DNA of 64,000 bases from Blastopirellula marina. GTDB lineage: Bacteria; Planctomycetota; Planctomycetia; Pirellulales; Pirellulaceae. The notes under the pieces were generated by a model that saw only the letters and a list, made by a program, of their open reading frames with translations, was not told where the DNA came from and did not search any database. The stretch is from the NCBI RefSeq assembly GCF_002967715.1, contig NZ_PUIA01000057.1, positions 186,001-250,000 of the forward strand. Direction: 5' to 3'. A program made the translations under genes and the position numbers. Shown here in pieces: positions 45,499 to 55,736 of the stretch (position 1 is its first letter; each line of letters begins with the position of its first letter).

Positions 45499-47085
45499 TT
45501 ACTGCTCCGCAATTCGAGCAGATTTTAAGCGAACTTGCGACGAAGGATGCAACTTGTACCCTTTCACAAAGTCGCGTTGGGCAATCCGCACCGGTACGTG
45601 AACCAGCGGCAACACCGGAGCATCTTCGTAAATCAGCCGCTGAGCCTGCTTGTAAAGCTGCGTCCGTTTTTCCTGATCGAGCTCAAACTGAGCCGCATCC
45701 AGCAGCTTGTCGACCTCTTCGTTCTTGTACTGGCTCAGGTTATTACCGCCAATCTCGTTGATGTTCTCGGAATGCAGCAGTGTACTCAGGAAGTTATGTG
45801 GATCGGCGATATCGGCACTCCAACCACTGAGGCCCAACTGATGCTCACCCCGTGTCATCCGCTGAAAATGTTGCCCGATATCGTTGGTGATGATGTCAAT
45901 CTGAAATCCAACCTTCTCTAACGCATCCTTGATAAAGATCGCCGTCTGCCGGGGCTGCTGCATGTAAGGACGCGGCTGATCCATCACGAAGAGTTCCAGC
46001 TTCAGCGGCAACGCGAAGCCATACTTCTTCGACGCTTCCTCTAAAAGCTGCTTGGCCTTTTCTAGATCGAACTCTCTGCCTGGCACGTCATCGCTATGTC
46101 CCCACAGCGTCGGCGGGACCATGGTCTTGGCCTTCTGGGCATGTCCAGCGTAGGCGACTTCGATCAAACGATCGCGGTCGATCGCATAACAAATAGCCTG
46201 GCGAACCTCTGGCTTATCCAGCGGCGGCTTCCGCGTTTGCATGGTGAGGTAACCGATATTGATCCCTGGGGTCGACTGCACGACCACCCCAGGCGTTTTC
46301 TCTAACCCATCGACTTCCGATGGAGGAAGATTGTCGGCAATGTGAATCTCGCCACGTTTGAGCTGTGTCACACGGATCGAGCTTTCTTCACTCGGTAGAA
46401 AGACAACCTGCTTAACACCGGCCGGCTCTCCCCAATAGTCATCGAAGCGAGACAACACGATTTCCTGCTTCGGCTTCCAATGCACAAACTGAAACGGGCC
46501 GGTCCCAACCGGGTGACGGGTAAAGTCGGCTCCGTACTTCTTCACGGCCGTGGGGCTGACAATCCCCGACGGAAACATCGCAATATTGGCCAGGAACGTT
46601 GCCTGAGGCTGTTTCAGCGTGAACTTCACCGTCAAGTCATCGACTGCTTCCACCTTCTCGATCTGCGTATAGCTCGAGTAGTAAGGAATGATGTTGTTGT
46701 GAACGTGAGGGTGATCGGGGTCCAGGATCCGCTCGAAAGTGAAGACAACCGCTTCGGCATTCAGCGGCGTTTCATCGTGGAACTTGACGTTCGGCCGCAA
46801 CTTGAATGTCCACTCGCGCCCGTCTTCGCTCGTTTCCCAAGATTCGGCAACGCCGGGAACCAGGTCGAGCGTCTCTTCATCGTAGGCGACCAGCGGCTCG
46901 AAGATATTCACGATGACTTTGACCGATTCACCAATATCGGTGTGAATCGGGTCGAGGGCATTCGCATCCCCCCCTCGCCCGTAAATGAGCGTATCGGACA
47001 CCGTCGGCGAACCGCCGCCACATGCCGTCAAAAAAGTAAAACAGAAAAGAATACAGCTAGACTGAAAAGCTCTCGAAAATTCCAT
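45499..47085 (-). CDS. oligopeptide ABC transporter substrate-binding lipoprotein (DppA/OppA family, SBP_bac_5)
   Basis: The product of about 528 residues has a lipoprotein signal (MEFSRAFQSSCILFC then LTACGGG, lipidation Cys near residue 22). The SBP_bac_5 domain follows, with conserved elements such as LVPGVAESWETSEDGREWTFKLR and NIGYLTMQTRKPPLDKPEVRQA. It binds short peptides or similar solutes and delivers them to the DppB/DppC-like permeases encoded next. ATG 47085 is chosen because it begins the lipoprotein signal; no clear ribosome binding site is seen. A longer frame upstream has no signal. Confidence 0.9.
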   Translation of the reverse strand: MEFSRAFQSSCILFCFTFLTACGGGSPTVSDTLIYGRGGDANALDPIHTDIGESVKVIVNIFEPLVAYDEETLDLVPGVAESWETSEDGREWTFKLRPNVKFHDETPLNAEAVVFTFERILDPDHPHVHNNIIPYYSSYTQIEKVEAVDDLTVKFTLKQPQATFLANIAMFPSGIVSPTAVKKYGADFTRHPVGTGPFQFVHWKPKQEIVLSRFDDYWGEPAGVKQVVFLPSEESSIRVTQLKRGEIHIADNLPPSEVDGLEKTPGVVVQSTPGINIGYLTMQTRKPPLDKPEVRQAICYAIDRDRLIEVAYAGHAQKAKTMVPPTLWGHSDDVPGREFDLEKAKQLLEEASKKYGFALPLKLELFVMDQPRPYMQQPRQTAIFIKDALEKVGFQIDIITNDIGQHFQRMTRGEHQLGLSGWSADIADPHNFLSTLLHSENINEIGGNNLSQYKNEEVDKLLDAAQFELDQEKRTQLYKQAQRLIYEDAPVLPLVHVPVRIAQRDFVKGYKLHPSSQVRLKSARIAEQ

Positions 47086-47182
47086 GCGGCCATTCACGTT
47101 GTTGGCATCGGATGAGTGAGAAAGCCCGATTCTACAATTCGAGCGTGCCTGACGGCAACCTGAACGCGCCCTTGTTGGACGA

Positions 47183-49900
47183 TCAATTTGTGGTCGCCGA
47201 CCCACTTCCACTCGCACCGGCGAGGGGCGATTTGCCGATGGGCAGCTCCGCAAAATCGACGCCGGCGTTACGTTCATCGGGGCGAACCGCCGGGTTTTCG
47301 CTGAAATCGTCCAATAGTAGATAGTCGATCGGCAGCCGTTTCGAGTAAGTTGTGGCCGTCGGCAGGGGAGTTGCCCAGACCGATTCGCTTGGCTCCGAAA
47401 AAAGATCGTCCCACATTGTTTTCCAGCGTGTGTAGTCGACCGACGTCTTGCTGCTCGTTCCAGCGGTCGATTCAAGCAGCATCATCTCGCGGGCAGCCGT
47501 CCCCATGAAGTAGACATTATCCTCACACTCGATATCGAGTGACTTGGTCAGTTCTTCAATCGTCTGCGTCGAACTACGCTGCGAAAGGAAGGGCTTCGTC
47601 TTGCCCCATGTCACAATGCAGTCGTTCATCGGGACTTTCAAAGGAATCGCCCATGTCCCCTCACGCTGAAAAACGCTGCCGCCTGTGTCGATCGTACAAT
47701 TGGCCAGCTTGAACTGGACGATGCCGCTGGCTTCCTTCTTCATGGCCGTGGAATTCGAACTCAGCAAATTGCCTGACATCGCGAGCACGCTATTCTCGCA
47801 GCTTACCCGTAGCGGCTGCTGACCGTTGGTGCGGATCAGGCTCGTTTCCCCGCGAACCATCGAGTTCTTCACCCGGACGATACTGTAACGGGCCATGCTT
47901 ATTGAGGAAGCACTCGTCGACTCGGCCGCTGCCGGCAATGCCGATACGACGGCGGTTGCCCTGCGAAGCGTCTCCGGAATCATCATCTCGTCGTCGCGTT
48001 GAACCGTTACCTGGCAACCGTCCAATTCCAACTCGGCATTCTCAAGCCGAAATAGGGACCAGGTTCGCATCGAAACCGGTGGCAACACGATTTTTACTTG
48101 AACTTGGGAAAGCAGGAGCTTATTCGAGCTAACCAGAATCATCCGATCGAGAGGTTCAAATTCGAGCGGACGAAAAACGATTTCCGGCGAATAGCCAGCC
48201 GCGGCGCGAATCGTGAGACTGGCGTTATCCAAGATCAACGGACGTTCGACCCCCATTTCGCCGGAATACCTCAGCTCGATCGTATCCAGGCTGGGGTCGG
48301 CCTGCGCCTTGGCAATCGCTTCGTACAGGGTCGCGGCGTCGGTCGGCACGGTCAATACATTCTTGGCCACGACCGATGGTGTCGTCGTACTCATATCGGC
48401 AACCGGCGTAACTTCAGCCGTCGTACCCATTGGCTCTTTCGATACCGTCTCCGGCACCACTACCAGCGACTTACTGCCGGAATCCGACAGATCACCAACA
48501 ACCTTGGACGAGTCCACAGGAACTGGCTTAGTGTCTTCGATCGGTTTTACCGCGTTGGAACTTGTGCCGACGCCTGGCTTGCTTCCCGATTCAGAAACGC
48601 CATCCTGCTCGGGTGGCACAATCGGTTTCATTTCCGAAGCATTCGTAGGACCAAACTCCACACCGGAAATGAAACTATCGTCTTGCGCCGACCAAATCGC
48701 TTCCAGAACGAACACCACGACCAGTAACATGATCGCCGGCATCACCCACGGAAGATGACGCTCGATGACGGTGCTGCGTTGTTCGGTGGTCGGCACGTAA
48801 ACGGCCGAGGTCACATGCGGTGCGGCCAGGTTCAACTCGTCGATCAACACCAGGGCCGCGGCAATCAACTCCCCTGGCTTCTGATAGCGATCGTTCGGAT
48901 TCTTTGCCATTAAGCGGCTTAAGATATGCACGACTTCGTCCGGCACGTCTGCCCGGAACTCGCGCGGATCTGGCGGCTCTTCGCCACTATGGCTCAGCAG
49001 TTTTTGAAGTACCGTCCCTTCCGGGAAAGGGGGCCGCCCCGTGAGCATAAAGAAAAACGTACACCCCAGCGAGTACAAGTCGCTACGCACGTCGGCGCTG
49101 CGAGGATCGCGGGCTTGCTCTGGCGAAATGTAATCGAACGTACCGAGCGTCATACCCGAAGCAGTCAGGTCGCTGTCTTGCGAGTTAACCTGATGCAGAC
49201 GTGCCAGCCCCATGTCGACCAGCTTGGCTCGGTGCTGGGCATCGACCAGAATGTTCGATGGCTTAATGTCGCGGTGCACCACGTCACGCGTCGAAGCGTG
49301 ATCGAGGGCCTCGGCAACTTGCACGAGGTAACTGACGGCCAGCTCAATTTCGAGTGGTCCGTTCCGCTCTACTTCATCGCGGATGTTCGTGCCGTCGATG
49401 AACTCGAAGACGATGTAGTTCCAGCCCTTGTCTTCCCCCACGTAGTACACCCGAGCGATATTCGGATGATCCAAACGGGCAGCGCTCTGGGCTTCGTTGC
49501 GGAAGCGGCGGACGGTGTCTTCTTTGGTGTTGTGTTCGCCGGAAAGAACTTTCACCGCTACGCGGCGATCGAGCTGGGTATCGTGTCCGCGAAAGACGGC
49601 CCCCATGCCGCCGGCACCAACGAATGCATCAAGCTGGAAGTGCCCCAGCGTCTGGCCGACCAGTTCTTTGCCCAGGGTCAGTTCCGCGAGCGTATAGCTA
49701 CGCCCTGGCGAATCACCAACGTGCCCCTTCTTATTGGAAATAACGGTCGGCGGTTCTTCCAGAAAGTTTCGCCCATCCGGCAGATGATCGGCCGTAGCCG
49801 AATCGCTTCCGCGATGATCCGGAGTATCCCCTGTCGACGGCGCGAAGGGACCGCTGCCGCGAGTTTGGGAATCTTCGGGATCTCTGGGGGAATTGGGCAT
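47183..49900 (-). CDS. membrane Ser/Thr protein kinase with beta-helix-like C-terminal domain
   Basis: The 905-residue protein has an N-terminal cytoplasmic kinase (about 84-360). The glycine loop is GAGGMGAVF (95-103), with Lys117 in AVKVL and HRDIKPSN (209-216). A DMGLAR motif stands at 229-234 where most kinases have DFG, and an activation segment GTFDYISPEQ follows. One membrane helix (about 383-404) leads to a large outer part with a Ser/Thr/Pro linker and beta-strand-rich repeats near 540-840 typical of right-handed beta helices. It is a Hanks-type kinase; the outer part may sense an envelope signal. ATG 49900 is preferred over GTG 49957. Confidence 0.9.
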   Translation of the reverse strand: MPNSPRDPEDSQTRGSGPFAPSTGDTPDHRGSDSATADHLPDGRNFLEEPPTVISNKKGHVGDSPGRSYTLAELTLGKELVGQTLGHFQLDAFVGAGGMGAVFRGHDTQLDRRVAVKVLSGEHNTKEDTVRRFRNEAQSAARLDHPNIARVYYVGEDKGWNYIVFEFIDGTNIRDEVERNGPLEIELAVSYLVQVAEALDHASTRDVVHRDIKPSNILVDAQHRAKLVDMGLARLHQVNSQDSDLTASGMTLGTFDYISPEQARDPRSADVRSDLYSLGCTFFFMLTGRPPFPEGTVLQKLLSHSGEEPPDPREFRADVPDEVVHILSRLMAKNPNDRYQKPGELIAAALVLIDELNLAAPHVTSAVYVPTTEQRSTVIERHLPWVMPAIMLLVVVFVLEAIWSAQDDSFISGVEFGPTNASEMKPIVPPEQDGVSESGSKPGVGTSSNAVKPIEDTKPVPVDSSKVVGDLSDSGSKSLVVVPETVSKEPMGTTAEVTPVADMSTTTPSVVAKNVLTVPTDAATLYEAIAKAQADPSLDTIELRYSGEMGVERPLILDNASLTIRAAAGYSPEIVFRPLEFEPLDRMILVSSNKLLLSQVQVKIVLPPVSMRTWSLFRLENAELELDGCQVTVQRDDEMMIPETLRRATAVVSALPAAAESTSASSISMARYSIVRVKNSMVRGETSLIRTNGQQPLRVSCENSVLAMSGNLLSSNSTAMKKEASGIVQFKLANCTIDTGGSVFQREGTWAIPLKVPMNDCIVTWGKTKPFLSQRSSTQTIEELTKSLDIECEDNVYFMGTAAREMMLLESTAGTSSKTSVDYTRWKTMWDDLFSEPSESVWATPLPTATTYSKRLPIDYLLLDDFSENPAVRPDERNAGVDFAELPIGKSPLAGASGSGSATTN

Positions 49901-50142
49901 CAATCTCGCTGCCTGAAAACTTAAATGCGCCGGCGAAAAGTGGACATCAGCGCTCACGGCCAGGGTGAAAAGGAGCCGTACATCATCCTCTGACTATTGT
50001 ATCCAAGCGGAGAATTCTCTCCATTAAAAGTTTACCAGATCGCCCAATCGATACCGGGGCGATGGCGATTTGAACCAAAATATCGGCCTAATCGTCCTAA
50101 CGTCACCCACCCCCTGGCCACGGCAAACCCTGCTGTGACCAC

Positions 50143-51285
50143 TTAGGCGGCATCGCCTGCGAATATCTGGCAGTAACTCTCGTAACGCCGGGTATCGAGA
50201 ATTCCATCGGCCACTGCGTCCTTCACGGCACAATCGGCCTCGTGCGTGTGGGTACAGTTGGGAAACCGGCAATGGTTGATAAATGGTCGAATATCGCGAA
50301 ACAGCCCTGCCACTTCTTCGGGAATGATGTCCCACAGTTGGAACTGGCGAATCCCAGGCGTATCGATCACGTGCCCTGCGGTTGCCATGGGAATCAGCGT
50401 GGCCGTGGTGGTGGTGTGCTTACCCTTTTCATTTTCGCGGCTCACCGCATTCACGCGAAGATTGAGCCCCGGCTCGATGGCGTTCAGCAGCGATGACTTC
50501 CCTACCCCGCTCTGCCCGGACAAGACTGTGTCCTTCCCATGCAGGGCCCGCCGCAGACGTTCGATGCCTATCTCTTCCTTGGCCGAAACCAGGTGGACCT
50601 CGTAGCCCAGGCTGCCGTATACGCCAACAATCGTTTGCAGCTGCGCCGGATCGAGAAGATCGACCTTGTTTATGCAGATGATCGGGCGAATACCGGCGTA
50701 TTCGGCCGTCATCAGATAGCGATCGATCAAGTTGGGCTTCAGCCCAGGCTCGGCCGCGCTTCCTACGATGATAAGCTGATCGACATTGGCCACAATTATA
50801 TGCTGTCGACCACGACTCGTTCGACTGAGCACCCCATAGCGAGGCTCGACGCTCTCGATGATTCCTTCACTCTCGCCACTGGGGCGAAACCAAACGCGAT
50901 CGCCAGCCGCAACCACGTGCCGCACGTCGGTGGCCATCGTCTTCAATAGGCGACGCGTCGCGCACTTGTAGACCGACTTATCCGAGGACTCGACTTCGCT
51001 GATCAGTCCTTGCACGCGCAGGACGCGACCCGGTAGGCAAGTTTCTTTGTCGACATGGATCGAGAGATTATCGCCCGTTTCACCATCTTCGCCTTCCTGG
51101 CTGACGATGGTTCGCTTGCGAGTCAGTTCCCCTTTGCCGGAAATCCGTTCGCGTTGGACCGACTTATCGACGTCGAATTCGTCTCGATTGAAACGCTTGG
51201 TGATATCCCCCTGCCGTACCTTTTGCGTACGGTTCTTGCGGAACTCCACCCGGCGTTTTTGCTGGCCCTTGCTCTTTTTCGCCAT
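50143..51285 (-). CDS. rsgA: ribosome small subunit-dependent GTPase A (RsgA)
   Basis: This 380-residue circularly permuted GTPase helps mature the 30S subunit. The order of motifs is permuted: NKVD near residue 205, then GQSGVGKSS (about 256-264) and DTPG near 310. The zinc-binding C-terminal part has CRFPNCTHTHEADC. An N-terminal basic extension of about 60 residues (KKSKGQQKRRVEFRKNRTQK) precedes the OB fold and is longer than in E. coli. It follows ftsH by 41 bp on the same strand, so the two may be co-transcribed. Confidence 0.94.
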   Translation of the reverse strand: MAKKSKGQQKRRVEFRKNRTQKVRQGDITKRFNRDEFDVDKSVQRERISGKGELTRKRTIVSQEGEDGETGDNLSIHVDKETCLPGRVLRVQGLISEVESSDKSVYKCATRRLLKTMATDVRHVVAAGDRVWFRPSGESEGIIESVEPRYGVLSRTSRGRQHIIVANVDQLIIVGSAAEPGLKPNLIDRYLMTAEYAGIRPIICINKVDLLDPAQLQTIVGVYGSLGYEVHLVSAKEEIGIERLRRALHGKDTVLSGQSGVGKSSLLNAIEPGLNLRVNAVSRENEKGKHTTTTATLIPMATAGHVIDTPGIRQFQLWDIIPEEVAGLFRDIRPFINHCRFPNCTHTHEADCAVKDAVADGILDTRRYESYCQIFAGDAA

Positions 51286-51326
51286 GAAAGCTCTTGTCCT
51301 CTCTCTTGGTTTGCGTGAGAGGAAAC

Positions 51327-53390
51327 TTAGTTGGACTCTTCGGCCTTGAGGTCGTCCGTGTTGATCTCGGTAGCAGGTGTAGCGTGCCCGTTCGATGCGA
51401 TTTCCATTTCGGAATTCAGCTTGCTCGCTTTCGAGCGATGCACCGAGGGACCGATCAACTGTTCGACTTCGTGATCGGAAAGCTCTTCATGTTCGCACAG
51501 CGAGTTGGTGAGCTTGATCAGCTTGTCTTTGTTGGTGGTCAGAACGTCAATCGCCTTGTCGTGGGCTTCATGCAAGATACGAGCGACCTCGTCGTCGATG
51601 ATCTGCATCGTGTGTTCGCTGAAGTGGCGATTCTCATGAATCTCGCGACCCAGGAACGGATCTTCGTCAGTAATTTTGTAATTCACCGGCCCCAGACGTT
51701 CGCTCATGCCCCACTGGGTCACCATGCGGCGAGCCATCTTAGTGGCACGTTCCAGGTCGTTTTCAGCCCCGGCACTTAACTCGTTGTAGGCAATCTTTTC
51801 GGCAGCCCGACCACCCAGGATGAAGGCTAACTGATCGTACAGTTCGCTTTCGCTGATGTTCATCCGGTCTTCTTCCGGCAGCGTCTGCGTCACGCCCAGT
51901 GCCCGTCCACGCGGGATCACGGTCACCTTGTGCAGGCGATCCACCCCCGGCAGCAGCCACGAGAGCAACGCGTGACCTGCTTCGTGATAGGCGGTCTTTT
52001 CCTTTTCGCGGGCCACCAGCGATTCTTCGCGCCGGGCACCCATCAAGATCTTGTCGCGGGCATACTCGAAGTCGTCCATCGTCACCGCGTCGCGGTCCTG
52101 ACGCGTTGCCCATAACGCGGCTTCGTTGATCAAGTTGCGAATGTCGGCACCGGTCAGCCCCACAGCACCAGCAGCCAGGCGATCGATGTTCACGTCTTCA
52201 GCCAGCGGTACGTCTCGCACGTGGACTTTGAAAATCTCGACACGTCCCTTAAAGGTCGGGCGATCGACGGTGATATGGCGATCGAAACGACCGGGACGAA
52301 GAAGTGCCGGGTCCAGAACGTCAGGGCGGTTCGTCGCGGCGATAACGATGACCGTCTCGCCTTGCACGAAGCCGTCCATCTCGCTGAGGATCTGGTTGAG
52401 GGTCTGCTCACGTTCGTCGTGACCACCCCCCAAGCCTGCACCACGTTGACGACCGACCGCATCGATTTCGTCGATGAAGATGATCGCAGGGCTGTTGTCC
52501 TTGGCGGTCTTGAACAGGTCGCGAACGCGGCTGGCACCTACGCCGACAAACATCTGAATGAATTCCGAACCATTAATCGCATAGAACGGCACGCCTGCCT
52601 CGCCGGCAATCGCTCGGGCCAACAGGGTTTTACCGGTACCTGGAGGGCCCACCAGCAGCACCCCCTTGGGGATCTGCCCGCCGAGTCGTTCAAACTTCTC
52701 TGGCGTGCGCAGGAAGTCGACGATCTCCAACAGATCGCTCTTCACCCCTTCCAGACCGGCAACGTCTTTAAACGTCACGGCCTTGCGGGTTGCTTCGTAG
52801 CGTTTGGCAGGGCTCTTGCTGAAACCGGAAAGGAAGCCCCCGCCCATGATTTGATCGCGGCTGCGGCGGAAGCTGTTCCAGATGATGAACAGAAATACCA
52901 GTGGCAGCAGCATGATGACGATCCAGATGATCGACTGCATGGCTCGCGAGGAGTTATCGTAGTCCCAGCTGAGGTCGGGCTGTTCTTTCTTCTGTTCGAC
53001 CAGCAACGTGGTGAGTGCCTGGAAGGCGGGCGAATCTTGGGCGGCGATTCGCGTACGGAACGCTTTGGGCCGCTTCACGGGATTGCCATCGGAATCGACC
53101 TTGTCGACTTCCTTACCGTCCTTCGTTTCCTTGGCAATCAACGGGACCTTCAGTTCGCCGCGGGCTTCCATATCCCCCAGGACGACTTTTTCGACGTTCC
53201 CCTTTTTGAGTTGCTCTTCGAACTCGGAAGTTTTCAGCGTGGTATAAGGAGAGTCAGCGGTCGAGATCAGCATCAGAACGACGGCAGCGAGCAGGATGCC
53301 CAGTGCGACGACGGTAAAATTAGGCCGCATGCCGCCTCCTCCGTTGGGACGTTCATTCGACTGATCTTCGTTACGCGGATTTTCCGCCAT
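51327..53390 (-). CDS. ftsH: ATP-dependent zinc metalloprotease FtsH
   Basis: FtsH is a 687-residue AAA+ protease of the inner membrane. Two membrane helices (about 27-43 and 150-168) flank a periplasmic part. The AAA domain has the Walker A loop GPPGTGKT (about 245-252), Walker [10 protein letters not shown] and an arginine-finger region. The zinc site HEAGH lies at 469-473. It degrades membrane and short-lived cytosolic proteins. rsgA follows 41 bp downstream. Confidence 0.97.
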   Translation of the reverse strand: MAENPRNEDQSNERPNGGGGMRPNFTVVALGILLAAVVLMLISTADSPYTTLKTSEFEEQLKKGNVEKVVLGDMEARGELKVPLIAKETKDGKEVDKVDSDGNPVKRPKAFRTRIAAQDSPAFQALTTLLVEQKKEQPDLSWDYDNSSRAMQSIIWIVIMLLPLVFLFIIWNSFRRSRDQIMGGGFLSGFSKSPAKRYEATRKAVTFKDVAGLEGVKSDLLEIVDFLRTPEKFERLGGQIPKGVLLVGPPGTGKTLLARAIAGEAGVPFYAINGSEFIQMFVGVGASRVRDLFKTAKDNSPAIIFIDEIDAVGRQRGAGLGGGHDEREQTLNQILSEMDGFVQGETVIVIAATNRPDVLDPALLRPGRFDRHITVDRPTFKGRVEIFKVHVRDVPLAEDVNIDRLAAGAVGLTGADIRNLINEAALWATRQDRDAVTMDDFEYARDKILMGARREESLVAREKEKTAYHEAGHALLSWLLPGVDRLHKVTVIPRGRALGVTQTLPEEDRMNISESELYDQLAFILGGRAAEKIAYNELSAGAENDLERATKMARRMVTQWGMSERLGPVNYKITDEDPFLGREIHENRHFSEHTMQIIDDEVARILHEAHDKAIDVLTTNKDKLIKLTNSLCEHEELSDHEVEQLIGPSVHRSKASKLNSEMEIASNGHATPATEINTDDLKAEESN

Positions 53391-53569
53391 GCAATTATCC
53401 TTTGCAGTCGGACAAGTTCACGGTTCTTTAACGTTTTATACGCCGCTACATTGTAGCAGTTAATAGGTTCCCATGGCGTGACGGGGTCGAATAATCGCCC
53501 GGCCTAGGATGAACCGTCAATAATTATTGCGAATAAACAACTTAAGTAAAAAGGGGCCACCCGACTATC

Positions 53570-54034
53570 ATGCCTCGAAAGAGCCAAATCCCCATTCGTA
53601 AGCGCGCGGTCGTGGGGGTCATTCTCCGCCACAATACGTTTCTCACGATTCGTCGCAGCCAACAAGTAGTCGCACCGGGCAAAGTCTGTTTTCCTGGGGG
53701 CGGCATCGAGCATGGCGAGTCCGAACAACAGGCCCTTGTGCGTGAAATCCGCGAAGAACTAGGTGTCACCGCAACCGCTGGCCAGCGGCTTTACGAAACA
53801 GTAACCCCCTGGGGAACCTCGGTGGCTTGGTGGCATGCGCACGTGGAAGAGAACGCCCAGTTTGCCCTTCAGACGGCAGAAGTCGCCGAAACGCATTGGC
53901 TTGCTCCTCAGGTCCTTTTGCGGCATCCCGATCTTCTTACCAGCAATCGAGACTTTTTGGTGGCCTGGGGGCGGTCAACGTTCGCTATTCCGGGAATAGC
54001 GGTTCCTCCCGATTGGGATGAAATTTCCGATTGA
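53570..54034 (+). CDS. NUDIX hydrolase
   Basis: The 154-residue protein has a complete Nudix box, GGGIEHGESEQQALVREIREELG, near residues 43-66, matching GX5EX7REUXEEXGU. It hydrolyses a nucleoside diphosphate linked to another moiety; the substrate is not predictable. The last 50 bp overlap the 3' end of the convergent CX4CH gene, an unusually long tail overlap. Confidence 0.88.
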   Translation: MPRKSQIPIRKRAVVGVILRHNTFLTIRRSQQVVAPGKVCFPGGGIEHGESEQQALVREIREELGVTATAGQRLYETVTPWGTSVAWWHAHVEENAQFALQTAEVAETHWLAPQVLLRHPDLLTSNRDFLVAWGRSTFAIPGIAVPPDWDEISD

Positions 54035-55133
54035 AAAGCTCGGGATCGAATTCGTCGCGAACCTCAGGCTTCTCTTTCGACGGTACGCCCTTCTGTGGGA
54101 TCGAACGATAAGGACGATCGCGGCCCCCCATCGATGCATTGGCATTGCCGCCGAAAATTGGGTTCGGGGGAGTCGCCGATTGGGGTGGCGTCATCACTGG
54201 GCCAGGATCCGCGAGGGCCTTGGGGATGCTGGCCGGAGCATCAAACGATGCCGGAACGATTCCAGAATCGAACTGCCCACGCGCCGGCTTAGGGCCTTGG
54301 GACGCAGCGAAAACCCAGGTCTGAATCGCTCGAAGCTGCTGAGGCGAGAGATTCGGAGTATTACCGTCGCCATGACGGGTAGCACCCTTCACCAGCAACT
54401 GACTCTTATGCGGTTGGCTGTAATCGATAAAGTTAAGGGCGGCGTTCATGTTCCGCACCGTCATACGCTGAGGAATCGAGCGAACATTCTCGAACTCGAC
54501 CAGCCGGAACGCATTCTCTGAGTTTTCCGCGTGACAACGGCTTGCGGCGCAGCTGTTGAGCATGATCGGCTGAACCGTGCTAGTGTAATACCGCACCACT
54601 TGAGGCGACAGAGACGGATCAGGCTGATCGCTTTCAACCTCTTCCATAGCTGGTTCAGGCCGGGTCACCGGCATCGAATACTGAACCGTCTCGACCTTGC
54701 CACCGCTGTTTCGTTCGCTCAACTTGACCTGGTAAAGACGATCCAAGCGAATCACATCAGGATGGTCAGGGCCTGAACGCATGGCGATCGCATGGTGATA
54801 GGCGGCTTCTTCCCACAGTTGTAGTCCCAGGCACCAATTGGCTAGTTCGATATGGTGGTTCAGGGTGGTGGTACCAACGCGGGCCTTTTGTCGCAAATAG
54901 GCTTCTTCCAGCGATTGGCAGGCAAACGCCACCCGCTCGGCCGGCATCCGAATGACCGAGTCTTCGTTGATCGCCAACGAGTAGAATTCCCCTTCCCTCG
55001 TTATCCACCCCCGCATGGCGTTGCCATTGGTCAGAACAAGCACCCCTTCGTAGGGTGCCGTAATGGGTGCCTGACCCCACAGGGTGGTCACCAGGCAGAA
55101 AACAACGGCGATGGCTAGGATGGTATTTTTCAT
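53985..55133 (-). CDS. secreted protein with atypical CX4CH heme-type motif
   Basis: The 382-residue product has a signal peptide (cleavage after LWG) and a mostly helical first half. A motif SCAASRCHAE (Cys195, Cys200, His201) follows, then a Pro/Asn-rich C-terminus. CX4CH is a rare heme-attachment form seen in planctomycete cytochromes. The surrounding QPIMLNSCAASRCH and LLVKG segments resemble that family. It is possibly a periplasmic electron carrier or a heme-binding anchor; heme attachment is inferred. Convergent with the NUDIX gene. Confidence 0.78.
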   Translation of the reverse strand: MKNTILAIAVVFCLVTTLWGQAPITAPYEGVLVLTNGNAMRGWITREGEFYSLAINEDSVIRMPAERVAFACQSLEEAYLRQKARVGTTTLNHHIELANWCLGLQLWEEAAYHHAIAMRSGPDHPDVIRLDRLYQVKLSERNSGGKVETVQYSMPVTRPEPAMEEVESDQPDPSLSPQVVRYYTSTVQPIMLNSCAASRCHAENSENAFRLVEFENVRSIPQRMTVRNMNAALNFIDYSQPHKSQLLVKGATRHGDGNTPNLSPQQLRAIQTWVFAASQGPKPARGQFDSGIVPASFDAPASIPKALADPGPVMTPPQSATPPNPIFGGNANASMGGRDRPYRSIPQKGVPSKEKPEVRDEFDPELFNRKFHPNREEPLFPE

Positions 55134-55393
55134 AGTGGCGAGACGCTACCAAGGAGTCCGCTTCAGCGTCAATCGCAGAATTCCGCCCCACGCCACCCAA
55201 TATGACTGGTTTTCTGGGAAATCAGGCCCCACTATTCGGTGAATCCCGCACAATAGCGATGAAGAAAACTTAATAGCGCGATCCATCCAACATCTTGTCA
55301 CGTATAGGGTTTCAGCACCTAGCTGTTTTCCCTCGCGTGAACTAAGATGATGGCTTGCTATTGCTATCGCACGGTTCTTAAGAGGGTGGTGAC

Positions 55394-55675
55394 ATGACGG
55401 ACGAGTCAACCCGCATGCATGTGGTCATTTCCGGGCAAGTGCAAGGTGTCGGATTCCGACAATCCGCCACTCAAATTGCAAAGTCATTTCCTGTGGCTGG
55501 CTGGGTGAAAAATCTCCCCAGCGGAAACGTGGAGATCGTTGCCGAGGGAACCAAATCAGCGTGCAGTGACTTCCTGGCCTCCATTCGCGACCGCATGTTT
55601 GAATACATCAGCGATGTGGAATGCCAGTGGACGGAACCCACCAACGAATTTGAGACTTTCGAGATCCAGTACTAA
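55394..55675 (+). CDS. acyP: acylphosphatase
   Basis: The 93-residue protein is a typical acylphosphatase: the signature GQVQGVGFRQSA near residues 14-25 carries the catalytic Arg, and GWVKNLPSGNVEI follows with the catalytic Asn. It hydrolyses acyl phosphates such as 1,3-bisphosphoglycerate or acetyl phosphate. GAGGGTGGTGAC precedes the ATG. An ABC-2 permease gene begins 61 bp downstream on the same strand, probably by chance. Confidence 0.93.
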   Translation: MTDESTRMHVVISGQVQGVGFRQSATQIAKSFPVAGWVKNLPSGNVEIVAEGTKSACSDFLASIRDRMFEYISDVECQWTEPTNEFETFEIQY

Positions 55676-55736
55676 TCCATCCCTCGCGAAACAGCGTTTT
55701 CGTCTGCTTCGTATCTGACAACTTTGCTATTCCGAT

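Noticed and set aside
48926-49924. 332-codon plus-strand frame antisense to the Ser/Thr kinase
   Set aside because: No motif, and kinase motifs on the other strand are unambiguous.
50024-50335. 103-codon minus-strand frame overlapping the rsgA 3' end
   Set aside because: Out of frame with rsgA, with no supporting motif; the rsgA zinc-binding C-terminus is complete without it.
52221-53456. 411-codon plus-strand frame antisense to ftsH
   Set aside because: It lies wholly within ftsH, has no domain features, and arises from the codon use of the real gene.
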